From Aplidium turbinatum (Eukaryota > Chordata > Ascidiacea > Aplousobranchia > Polyclinidae), in assembly GCA_918807975.1 (NCBI GenBank), contig OU964923.1, positions 4,216,001 through 4,280,000 of the forward strand: 64,000 bases of DNA, read 5' to 3'. Shown one piece after another: positions 11,833 to 23,800 of the stretch. Both the position numbers and the translations under genes were made by a program. How positions within the stretch are numbered: position 1 is the stretch's first letter; every line of letters starts with the position of its first letter. Below the pieces are notes generated by a model. The model was not told where the DNA came from, did not search any database, and saw only the letters and a list, made by a program, of their open reading frames with translations.

Positions 11833-13147
11833 CCTTGGTCTCGTTCCTCCTGAGAAACCATTCGAACACGTTAAAGTAACTTGTTACAATACAACGTACT
11901 GTAGTGTAGACGTACTTTTGAATCTTGGAGCCAAGATGATTTCAGTGGCCGTAGATTGTATTGACCGTAGCCTTATTATTATGTAATCTGTACTGGATCG
12001 TTAGGTGCAATAAGATAAGGTATATGGTATGTATTGTGTTTTGGTGTCGCAACAACAAGAGGAGGACCAAAGTAGAGTGGCGAGTCCTTTTCTTTCGACC
12101 ACCTTTCCTTTACCAATGAAGCCCACCCAATTCATTACTTCCTAGGTAGAGATGAATTATCTTATTAACTTAGTTTATTAACATCTTATTAACTTAGCTT
12201 ATTTACATCCAGCTCAGACAGGTTTCAAAGCAGGTTTAAATTGTTATAATGCCACCGCTTTACTCGCTGAAATATATTTGATAAAAGTAAAGAATAAAAA
12301 AATTTATTGTTTGAAGCTGGATAATAAGAAACACATATGGTCAGCGAGGTTTAATACAAACCGGATATTACAGGATATTTCCTGTTTATAGTTTCTTAAC
12401 ATTTCTGCAAAGAAATATGATAAAGCTACCAGATTTACTTCTTGAAAAACAACGCGCTTCTTTCTATACATTGCAAAAACTTGTCAGCAAAAAGGTTTCA
12501 CAATCTATTCCATTTTTAGCGAGATGTTACAGCTCATTTGCGGTTTGCGAATTACTCTCCAGTTTATTGAAGACTTGTTTCGAGAATAGTCTGTTTAACG
12601 ATTCTAAAATTGCTGCTTTACAGCAGGGGTCACCAAATAGCGGCCCGCGGGCCGCATGCGGCCCGCCACGCTGTGTCGCTGCGGCCCGCGGAAGGCATCA
12701 GCATGCAAGCATAACCAAAAGTACTTTTCTTCAGGAGTGAAAGAGCACGAAGGCAAAAAATACTTTCCAGAAAGCATATTTTCGCTTTGCATACGATTCC
12801 ACCGACCGACCAATCAGATTGTAGTTCTAGGCGGGGGTTGCTTAAAGTTATTCCAATGCGATGTCCAGCCACACTGTCCCGGTGGTTGATTAAAACGTCT
12901 GATTTCGAATTTCGAAATTGTCTGTGAGCATAGGTTGCTTATTTTAAGTTTGCAATTGTCATGTAAACACTAGTGTGCGTTTCACCGTTATTGTGTTTCA
13001 CGAGCAGTGTTCTCTTTATGCAAGTTTTTGTTGGCAAAATAGGTCGGTGTGCCAACTCAATTTATAATAAATTGGCAAAATATTATATATAAATTTAAAA
13101 ACTTTTTCTGATTGTATTATGAAGATATTTAGCTTAGTACTGCAAAA

Positions 13148-13263
13148 CGTTTTTTTTTTGTTTAATATGGAACGCTTCACGATTTTGCGTGTTATCCCTG
13201 CGCAGGGGATATGCTAATCTTCTCTGTATCGTTCCAGTTTTAGTATATGTACTGCCGAAGCAA
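13148..13263 (-). pseudogene. U6 snRNA retropseudogene
   Basis: The minus strand reads TTGCTTCGGCAGTACATATA, then ACTGGAACGATACAGAGAAG, ATTAGCAT and GTGAAGCGTTCCATATT, which is U6 spliceosomal RNA. It lacks the first five or so bases of U6. After the RNA a run of about ten A follows. The copy is bounded by an 11-bp duplication GTACTGCAAAA (13137-13147 and 13264-13274), the signature of LINE-driven insertion. A few substitutions relative to vertebrate U6 lie in the ISL region. It has no sign of its own promoter. Confidence 0.88.
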
Positions 13264-13480
13264 GTACTGCAAAATATTGTTAATCAACAAATTCTCAAGT
13301 TGCAACAAATCAACAAGTTGCAAATGCGGACAGGAGCAAACGATGCAACATCTACTCGAATGCCCTGACCTAAAGGCAAGGTGCTCTACACAGGATTTGG
13401 CTGAGTTCAACGATAGAGCAAGAGCTTGCGTGATGCTCTGGGCTACGGCCGTGTGACACACGATAAAGAAGAAGAACAAA
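13264..13480 (+). pseudogene. LINE ORF2 C-terminal fragment
   Basis: It encodes CKCGQEQTMQHLLECPDLKA, the Cx(1)CGxxQTxxHxLxxCP motif found at the C terminus of many non-LTR retrotransposon ORF2 proteins, then stops at 13456 after LWATAV. It lies next to the U6 retrocopy, on the opposite strand. Confidence 0.75.
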
Positions 13481-14514
13481 TTCTTGCCAAGCTGATAAGC
13501 ACCGCAAGTGACAGTTGTCTATAATAAAAGAAAGACGGTTTTATAGACTCTTACAAAAAGGATGAAAAACCAACTCATTGCTTTTTTAGAGGGAAGACTG
13601 TTCATGAATTGCGATAGAATTACGATTTTTCGGTGATTTCCACAAGCGTTTGTTTCATGGTACCTGGTTTCTTTTTCCCTGTTATTGAAGCCTATTTTTC
13701 GCTGATATGTTTGCAGGTCACTATTGTTGCCGGCATTGCGATGTGTCAAACATTTTCAAGCGAAGTGACAACACCACTCTTGCTTGGCGATGAATATTCT
13801 GATGAAACCGCTCACCTCGTTATAAGCGCGCAAAACAAGTGGCCTCGTTTATTAGGCAATAGGCATTGCTAAAAAAGTCAAAAGTGTTGTAAAAGGAGCT
13901 TGGCCTGGCAGTAGCGTTGTTCGATTAATCTTGTTGCTGCGGTATTCTAACATAAATACGAACAACATGTAACGCTGGATACTGGGTACGAAATGCGTTC
14001 TTTTCTAGCATAAGAGTCAACCTACCTAACATTTTATTAGTGCGGCCCGCCACAGCTCTCCTTAGTGCCAAAGTGGCCCGCATGCAAAAAAGGTTGGTGA
14101 CCCCTGCTTTACAGTATAAAACAGCAAAATTATAAAACATGTTTGTTTTGAGAAGACGTATTAGCTGAGGCTTATGTGGCACCCGCTGGTGGTGATCTAC
14201 AATAATTCTGATGTTTTTGGTTTTTTTTTATGCAGAGAGCATTAAGGTTATAATATTCTATACCTTTTCAAATATTACTGATTTAGTAGTTTTGCATGTT
14301 TTTCAGTTCCTTTTGATGATCCTATTGAGGTAAAAGGCTGTTAAGACTTTTAGTAAACTAGTAGCTAATTTTGATGTAAAACAGAGATATATGTTTGATG
14401 CAGGGATGCAAGAGTAATATAAATTTTATTTTGCAAACAGGCAAAGCACAACAACACAGCCAGGTTAAGCATTATAAAAATACATTTTACATATTTGCAA
14501 ATAGTTTTAATAAT

Positions 14515-14543
14515 CGAACGTTTTCGGCTTAAGCCCTCATCAG
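14515..14543 (-). other. Hammerhead-like core motif
   Basis: The minus strand reads CTGATGA, then a short GGGC/GCC hairpin, then GAAAACGTTCG. The order CUGAUGA, helix II, GAAA matches a hammerhead ribozyme core. Helix II needs a bulge and helix III would be a minimal AAC/GUU palindrome. Four similar sites occur in the window. Confidence 0.35.
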
Positions 14544-14823
14544 GAATTTGAAAGTATTGTAAGAAATGCAATAAATTATAAACTCATTGTTCTCGCATAT
14601 TTTAAAATTTAATTTTTAAATTTTTAAAATTAAAATTTATAATTTTTAATGTTGATACTTAGAGTTTTTTCTCATCCAGAAGTAATTTAGTTTTTGTTTA
14701 AGTTACAAAGATGTTACACTTTTATGTTTAGGAACTGATTTGTTTTGATAATAATAAGCTTTTATCTAAAAAATTTGGAGCCCTTTTTCCAGATTAAAAT
14801 TGAAAACGTAAGCAAAGAAAACG

Positions 14824-17800
14824 ATGAGTATTTCCAATGTGAAGATTGTGCCTGGCAGAAAAGCTGTTCAAGTCACCTTCGATGATAATCACGTGACTAT
14901 GTAAGTTGACAAAACTTGCAATAGCGACATCGGGTGTCGAATGATTCATTTTTCTTCAGTTGTTACGTTCGTTGTCTATAACAATCCTGAAATGCGTTGC
15001 TCCAGCGTACACCCCGAGAGCCGAATCAGCGCCGCATGATTTTGAATCGATCGCGTAACCACTGAGCTAACGGGCGGATTAAAAGGCCTTTGTGTGCGAT
15101 TATTCAAGAAGGCATTCGTATGCAGCAAAAACGTGTCATCATTCATGACTTGTGCAGTACGCTTTTTCTACCTTTGGAATGAAAATCCAAATGTAAATAT
15201 GAAATGTTTATGAACATGCTTGTTGGAAATAAAGCAAATGTATTATCATTATCAGTAAAAATGGACTTTTTTTTAGATATCACGCAGTATGGCTGCGTTA
15301 CAATTGCCATTGTGACTCTTGCACTGGGAAAGCTTTAGGCAGCTATCAAGTAAAAATTACACATTATCCAGATGAACTGTTCATTGATTTTGCTTCGTTC
15401 GACAAAGAAGGTTAGCACATCTGTGGATTGATTGTTATTTTTTACAATTGAACCATTGAAACCTTTAGGGGTTGGTGGTTCATATGTGGTGGCACCATGA
15501 TTTCAATTTTATTTAAAGTTGGCTTTCTTTTTTATTCGTAAATTGTCGAAATGATACAGTTCATTAAACTTCAAATGTTCATTTTTGTCCATTCAAATTG
15601 ATTACGTCATCATGGCAGTAAGATTTTAGAGTCCTGAAAGTGGCCACGTGTTGAGGGAGGAAAAATTTGAACGCTGAGTGAGGAGGTTGATAACTTGGTT
15701 AACTTGGATTTTGACTGTTGATCTGTCGTATAACTACAAGTTTTGAAATCTGTTTACCGACATGACCGTTGGACAATTTTATTACATCACAATATTGTTT
15801 GTGGCCTCATTTAGAATATGTTTAGCAACCAGGATTACTGGGGCACACTGGTACCGTGGTACACTGTGCAATTGTATCAAAAACCGGTGTCTTATTGTGC
15901 CTCACACCTCAGTATCCAAAGTTTGGCGACGATGACTTGTTCTAAAAGCCAGATCAAAATCAAGGTAATAAAAAAGCACTTTACTGCATGCAGCTTGAAC
16001 GCAAAATAAAATTTAAATTCATTATTTTATAACAAACACAGTTGAAACAAAAAGGACAAAAATACTTCCATCCTATTCAACTCACGAACGACACAGACGA
16101 CATCCATAGTACAACGCCTAATTTGCGACTAATCTTTTGCGAAAACAAGGACTTGAGAGTTTGCAAAATTTACAAAAATGAAATATTCGATATTGTACCA
16201 CAATTGTGCCCCACTCTCCCTTACGAAGTATTAGTAATAAATTCCACACAAAAGAGGGGTTTTGCAGCAATAAATCCTCCCAATACCAAGTCTTTTTCTA
16301 AAAGGTAAAACTAAATTGTCTCTAACTATGAAACAAAAGCATCGCATAATCCTTTTCAGTATTGTTAAATCATCATATAGTCATTTCAAGTGGGTGAAGT
16401 CGATATAACGGACCAGGAAATAAACATATACCAGTTCGAAGACAAGTTTTCTTTATTTTGCAGCCTGTGTTTGACTTGAGTAGGCTGTGTTGTCCTGAAA
16501 AGCAACAAGGTCGAACAGACCCTCACCGAAATTACGGATAAGACAGAAATTAGGCTGTATTGCAAGAAATGGATGAAGGCCAGTGAAAGGAAAAAGCTCA
16601 AATAGCATAGTATATCGTCAGACTAATAAAATAATGGCGTAACTCATTTTTTCTTGTTTTGAGATAATCGAAAAAAACTGTCTACACGGTTGTTTTTATC
16701 ATATTTATTGTACAGTTAAACGAAAACAGCATGTCGACAGAAGTACAATGAGCATGTATACTTTGATTTGCTTCATTTTGCATCCCATAATGTGCTGGGA
16801 TGACTTAGGCCATTTTCCGAATGCACAGACATGACTTAGGCCATTTGATATTTTGACTTTATCAATATGAGTTTTTTAACGGTGACACAATAACAGTGAT
16901 AATACGACTGGAATTAACAGGAAAATCTCCAATAGCAACTCCAACCTAACGATAGGAGTTATACTTTATGCTAGACTGCATATTTCGCCTAAAAACAGTT
17001 CAGAGTTGGCAAGACAAGCTGAATAAATTATCAGTGATGAAGCAAATTATCAAAAAAGGAGTGGCACCCTGTTGGCATAACATGCTTCATAGATTGGAGA
17101 TCATTGTATTTCCTCAACTGGATTGGAAGATGACTTAAAAATAGGAATCCGTGTAGCCTACTGTAGTGTCGCCTAAGTTTGTTTGTGACCGCTGTGGTAG
17201 ATCCTCTTACTGTGCAGCCTCACATACTGGGACCTTGTACAATACCTTTCCACTGCTTTCATGATTCAGGCCTCCAAGATCATGAACCATGAGATCTCCA
17301 GCTTTCTTTCCAGGCCTTATACTCAACAAGCAGCATCCATCGATTTTCATAAAATTACTATGTTGCATCCTCTGTGCATTGCTGGGATGCGGTCTGATCC
17401 TGACATTCTGGATAATAGTTTCGTATTCTATCTTCGTAAAAATGTTATTTACCAATTTTTGCTCGATTGTATTATGTGCATGCTATCGCACTCCATTTAA
17501 GTGAGACCAGTCACGAGGTACTTCTGAGTAAGTGATGCCATGCTTCCATGCAAGGGCACAATAGGCGCTAGAGACATTACAGTTTCTATTTTGATATCCA
17601 CACCCATCACTCCAAATAACTATCTCCTCCAGACCGGGGCTTCCAGAAATTACCCGTTCGAAATGATTAAACTTCAAGAAAGCGAATACTTCACTGCGTA
17701 AATCACCTTCTGTTTCATTCCAAATAGAGCAGTAAGCACTTTTTGATTCAAGATTGAATAGTGTAAATTTGTGTATGACTACCTGCAGCTTGGTTTTATT

Positions 17801-20800
17801 GTACATAATGCTTGCCTTAGTTTTGGGACACAGAAGTACAGCCTGTGAATCCATTGTCCATACGGATTTTACTGTGCGAGCGGACTCTTTGTCTTTCGTC
17901 TTTTCATCTCAAGCTTCATTCTTCAACTTGATATGGTTATCGTATTGTTCCTTGGTAATAATACTGTGTTTGAATGAACACACACACGTCGCACTGATCC
18001 TTACGTGGTATGAACAGAGCACCAGTCATCCCGTTGCAACCAGTTCCCCATGAAGCTGCACGTTTTGATTTTATTGGACCGCAGTGGACATGGATCTGGC
18101 CAAGAGTGTGTGCGTAGTCACGACCTCCTTAAACAACTATACAAGCGAATGGTTTTTGTTTCAATTTAGACCAGGACCAAACAAAGCCCAATGGCGATGA
18201 TATCATGGGTAACGGGGCAAGCTTGGTAGAGTTGGAAGCCTCCAGCCCGGTTTCACACATTGGCGGCGGATCTATGATGATCGTCTCCCAATGCCTTTTG
18301 CCCACGTCTTTTCCATCATCGACTGGGCCTCCAAAGCCACACACGACATTGCTATCCACAGCCAAATTCAATTTGACGACAAACCAGTGCTCGGACACGA
18401 GCTGGAGCCGACGATGAAGACGGAGAACTGTCATCATGAATTACTTCACTAAAATAGGCTGTGCTCAATGATCGTGTTCTTGATGATTCAGCAAGCTTTT
18501 TGTATTGCCGATGAAGTTGGATTATGGTAGTTCCAGGGTACAAGAATTTTTTCTTTCTCTATGTTTTGACCTTTCTACAGTAATGGGAATCTACAGTAGG
18601 CAGTTCATTGAGGAATTTCGCCAAAAAGTGATTTTCCTCTTTTCTCATTTTAGCACATTCACCTACACATAAAATTCAATTCATACGTGTTGAAACTTAT
18701 GTTTTCCTATGTTCTCCTTCTCTCATGAGTGAAACTCAAGAATGATGGCAAAGAACCAGCAACGAGCTTATAAAGTTGCTAAGTGTGATATTAAGCTGAG
18801 AATTAATTAAGTATCCAATAATTGCTTTCTACAAAACCTGCCATGGGTGCAAGAAGACTTCGAGAAACGGTGCATTGGGATGATATGACTTGTATCACAG
18901 TGTGATGTGATAAGTCTCCCCATCGGCCTGACACTACCAAGACAGGCATGGGTGCGCCTCAACCGTCTCCGTACGGGCGTCGGGCTTTTCTACTCAACCA
19001 TGCACCAATAGGGAATGGCCTCTTCCTCCTCTTGTGAATGTGGTGCTGAGGAGCAGACTGCAGACCACATCATCAATGACTGTTACATCCTCAAGCCACC
19101 TAACGGAGAGGAAGGTCTGCGTGCCATGGATGATGAAACCAAAGACTGGCTGCTCTCTAGTAGCCTTCCAGTGTAGTCCGGGAACATCGTGAATCTGGGG
19201 TGGTAAAAGGATAGACCCTCGGCCCCAGAGGCTCACACGATGACGACGATGAGTGCTAGGAAAATGAAGCTTCTCAAAGGAACAGAGAGAAAACAGATTG
19301 ATTTAAGTAGGGTAGTTACTTGGAAATGGCCAAGATTACGACACATAAAATAGAAAAAAACATAATTATTTTGTGCTAAATTCATCGTCTAGACTTGTGA
19401 TGAAGTGGAAGCTCTATTTCTGTACAATTCACATCGTCGTCTGCTGAACATCTGCTCTGTTGGAGGAAAGCTTTATCTCCAGCAAACGATTAAAAAGATT
19501 TGTAAAATGGCCTAAGTCATGCGTTTGAGTTAGGCCATTTGACATTTTTGCGAAAATACCACTTTCTCGTTAACGTAGGGCTTAGAAAATTATGTGGCAG
19601 ATGCGCTACATTATAGGGACCTACAAACCACTAATATCTCAATTTCGTCAAAAAGTGAGTTACGCCATTATTTTATTAGTCTGACGATATAGAAAAAAAA
19701 ATAAAAGAAATCTTGTTTTTCTGAAAGTCACAAACAGAGAGATTGTTCAAGAACCTACACATAGAATGACAATATCTCAATTAGAATGAAAAAATAATAT
19801 GGAAATAATATGGACGGTTTTCGCATCTTGATTTACTGATGTAGGGTACATTGGTAAGGATAATACAAAAATGTTCTGATGTCACATAGTTTAGCGATGT
19901 CCAACAAGTGGGAGGACAAATCGTCTTGTACATTAGTAGGTTACATTTTCTTCGCAGAAAGGAGATCTGGTAATCATAAACGTTATCTTTGGGTTTTATA
20001 ATTTGTAACTTATTAAATAATGCGTTTTGAGCAGTGTCAAGTTCAATTGCTGCTACGCAATAGGGAGGGCCGTCAATGCACTTTTTTTGTCAAATCCCTT
20101 AGCAACTCGGCTCAGATAGGAGGCTTAGGTCACAAACAAATAATCTGAAAACCTTTTTTAGATTGGGCCACGGGAAGACGCCGCACAAAAAATCAATATC
20201 ACCCAAATAAAAAATAAAAAAATTGTTTTTCCAAAAAAAAGTAATTAAAAAAATAAAAAATACACAAAACGACGTCAACAGTCAAAAACAATCACAGAAC
20301 GTAATCTTTCTTTGACTAAAACGTGGACGCTGTGAACGAGCAGCAGTTCGCGTCAGAATAAGTTCATGTCTACTATCATGGCCGATGACTTCATTGCTCA
20401 CTTCGGTGGCGAGTTTGACTGCGCGCTCAACTGCTTGTGTGCAGCATGGAAAATTGTCAATCGATGTAGGAACATCGGTCTCGACGAAAAGCTCTGTGAC
20501 CTGTTAGATGCTAAAATCGCGTAGAATTGATGGCTCAGTGAGTTTCTGTTGACTCCACCGGAGCAACTAGTATGTTGTCATTATTTGCATTCAATCAATC
20601 AACGTAAAATACGACTGGTAGGCTACCACTAGCACTATTACGAATTACTGTCCTGAATACCTGTAATAAATTGCGAATTGTGTTTTAAATATCCCTTCAC
20701 TTCACTATTATGATTATAAGTTATGTTTCATTGAAACAGAACCCAATTATGGTACTTGCTTCAGTCAGTAGGGTAACTCCCTACCTGTTCTGCGAGCACT

Positions 20801-23800
20801 GATACTTATCTGATACGGTACCTGTGTCGTCCATATACCCTGACTTCACTTTTTATAAGCCCTATAGGCTACTAAGTGGCCTACTTACTTACATACCGTG
20901 CCTTCACCTTTTATATTTACATACCGTACCGTACACACCGTACTTACATACCAGGCTACCAAGAAACAGACTTACGTGCGTATCATGCCTTCGCCTTTTA
21001 TATAGGCTACCAAGTAGCTACCAAGCAGCCTACTGACTTGCATAGGCTACCCTGTCATCACCTTTTATCTACGCTACCGTACCAAGTACTTAGGCTATTT
21101 GCATACCATGCCTTCACCATTTATATAAGCCACCAAGTGACCTACATATTTACATACCATGCCTTCACCTTTTAAATAGGCTACTAAGTAGCCTCCTTGC
21201 ATACCATGCCTTTACCATTTATATAGGCTAACAAGTGGCCTACTTACTTACATACCATGCCTTCACCTTTCATATAGGCTACCAAGAAGCCTACTTACTT
21301 GCATACCATGCCTTCACCTTTTATATAGGCTACCAAGAAGCCTACTTACTTGCATACCATGCCTTTACCTTTTTTATATAGGCTACCAAGTAGCAGTGGC
21401 GTAGCAACGCAATATGCCGCCCTTGGATTTTTGCACGAAACGCCGCCCCTACCCCCCTTGACACCGTCGTAACAGCTAATTAAAATTCCACACAACAGAA
21501 GAATTAAAGCAGTTTTGTTTAATATATTTGAAAGTTCAAAATAAAACCACTTCTTACTCAGACAGCTGAAGGATTCTTTGTCTCCTTTAATTACTCTAAT
21601 CGCTGGCTTGAATGGGCCTTCTTTATTCTGAAACCTTTCGGGCCCTAGTTTGATTATCTCAACTTTCATGTTATGAGTTAATGTTTCTGGCCAAATAGTC
21701 ACATCGTTATGAGAATAATAGATATCATCTATTTTATCTTGATCTGACAGTGTTTCATTCACAGGCTTTCAATGATCACTTTGTTATTATTTTGCTTGAG
21801 GTATAGCCTACACTTCTTTTTCCGTCTCAATTTGAGGTACCGTAGAGATATACTGTGCGAATCTCTTCTGTTTTTTTTTTAGCATACGCAATTTTAACGA
21901 ACTTCGAAATGACTACTTCATTCTTTTTAGTTCCTCTTCTCTAGCTTTCTTTTTCTTTCTAAAAAAATCTTCACTTTCTTTTACTCTCGTCATAGTTAAA
22001 AATTAACTTAAAAAAATTGCAACTTAAATTTTGTTCTGGAATCTTTCTGCAGCACATTGGTTAAAAACAATAACCATAATTGCAAATTTGCTGAGTTAAG
22101 CTAAGTGATCTATTTCAGACCTGAAACTTTAAACCTTTCACTAATCTAACCCATCTTCACACATGAAGATGGAGGAATCCCCTCTATCTACCACAGACAG
22201 ATAGTAAAGGTGGCAGTTGACTCAATGACCTCACGGTCTATTCCTGTCTCCTCCGGAAAGTGAAATAAACATTTCGTTTGACCCCAATGAAATGTAGTCC
22301 AAAAAAACAATCTCTCTTACGAAAGTAGAAGAAGAAGTGAAATAAACTTAAAACTATCTGAAGTTAACTACCGTACCAAAGCTAAATTGACTGAGCAATG
22401 CTATAGCTTACAAGTTACCGTACAACCGACATTCTATCATTACTTCAACAGCACGAATATTATTAACCGTATCTGTTACTGGCGTAGACCTTATGGTTTC
22501 GCCCTCTGCTAATTCAGCAATTTCATATAGAAGCAGTGACGCTAGAAACCTGAGATTTCTTGGCTTTTACTTTTTTTTCTTGCCCCAACTTTTAATCCCT
22601 ATTATGTTGGTATCGGATAATTGTGAAGTTCACAATAAACCTTTTGTCATAGCCAGTTATGAAATGCAAAACATTTGCTGAAATTCAATAGCTTGATTGA
22701 CAGTTTACTATTAGCGTGCTGTTTCATTTTGTGTTTGTCAGTGATAATGATTGAGTTTATTTCCTTAGCTTGCGGAAAACGCTTTCAGCCATGCAAGTCA
22801 ATGAAGAGGTTACGTTGATTTAACATCTACTAATGTCAAATTTACCTAAGATGAGATTTTTGACTAAAGAATTCGCTATCGCCTATCTAATTCGAAAATA
22901 ATTGCTACAGGGTTATGTACAATTATTCGACATTACTTGACGTAGAATCGACGTAAATATGGACAACAACCCATTAGTTACTTTCACATATGGCATTTTA
23001 TGACAGTTCAGACGTTCACGCTGCATGAGGAGAGACCGCGCTTGGAATGAGTCATTCTTTGCTGGCAGACAATAATCAGGAAAGTAATTTGTTATTCGCA
23101 CAAATTGCTTTGTATTGCAAAAAGTGCATGGAATACTGTTTGCACAGAAACGTAAAAACTAAATTGATGAAATTCTGTGTTCAATGCAAGAAGACTTTTA
23201 AAATAAAATGTGAACAGAGAAATTTGACCAAGAAATGGCGAAAATAGGTCAAAAACCGAGTCTTTATCACCTTTTCTACCTAAAATACACAATCACGAAT
23301 ATATTTTGCGAAATAAATTGATTAAAGTGATAGATAAGGCTTTTGACCAACGGCATACTTTTTCCCGTTGTTATTTGATATAAGCCGACGGAGTAATTAG
23401 CAATAAGAGAGACGTAGACCTGATGGTCTTGGCCAGTGACTCTTGCCGCCAAAAGGAGGCAGTGACAAATACGGTTAAACCGTCACAAATACCACATGGT
23501 GAGGCACAATCTAAAAAAGTTGCAAATTAGTTTATAGGCATAGGCTAACTTGTTTAATTTTTTGGCTTCACTTAGGCTACTGTAGATCAATGTTTACTTA
23601 GGTCGTTTAAGTCTGAGTCTCTCGGAAAATAAATTAATGTAACTGTCTTTGTTTGTTTAAACTTTAAAACGTTATCACATTTTGCCGCCCTCTAGCAACG
23701 TGCCGCCCTGGATTTATCCACAAGATCCAATGGGTAGTTACGCCACTGCCAAGTAGCCTACTAACTTGCATTTGCATACCCTGCCATCACCTTTTATATA

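Larger units (their letters stand above)
12624..14106. mobile_element. hAT-type element, non-autonomous
   Basis: The ends are CAGGGGTCACCAA and TTGGTGACCCCTG, with a perfect 8-bp duplication CTTTACAG (12616-12623 and 14107-14114). Both ends are rich in GCGGCCCGC repeats. No hAT transposase is visible. It contains a LINE 3' fragment and a U6 snRNA retrocopy. Confidence 0.92.
16611..19691 (-). mobile_element. 3 kb DNA transposon with CGTCAGACTAATAAAATAAT ends
   Basis: Terminal repeats of about 35 bp are near identical (TATATCGTCAGACTAATAAA at 16611 and its reverse complement ending 19691), with a TA or TATA duplication. Inside each end lies a further repeat, ACTTAGGCCATTTGA (about 16803-16850 and 19503-19545). 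It carries transposase remnants and a LINE fragment. 17861-18890 shows no gene that I recognise. Confidence 0.85.

Noticed and set aside
12417-12610. Open frame with KLPDLLLEKQRASFYTLQ as a host exon
   Set aside because: No homolog recognised and no splice partner; it runs into the hAT at 12624.
16477-16479. Selenocysteine codon
   Set aside because: No SECIS-like structure was seen in the few bases before the transposon or beyond, and the gene itself is unproven. Kept only as a check.
20824-21175. Overlapping open frames across the minisatellite
   Set aside because: They only translate the 51-bp repeat, differ by frame, and no start or splice context supports them.
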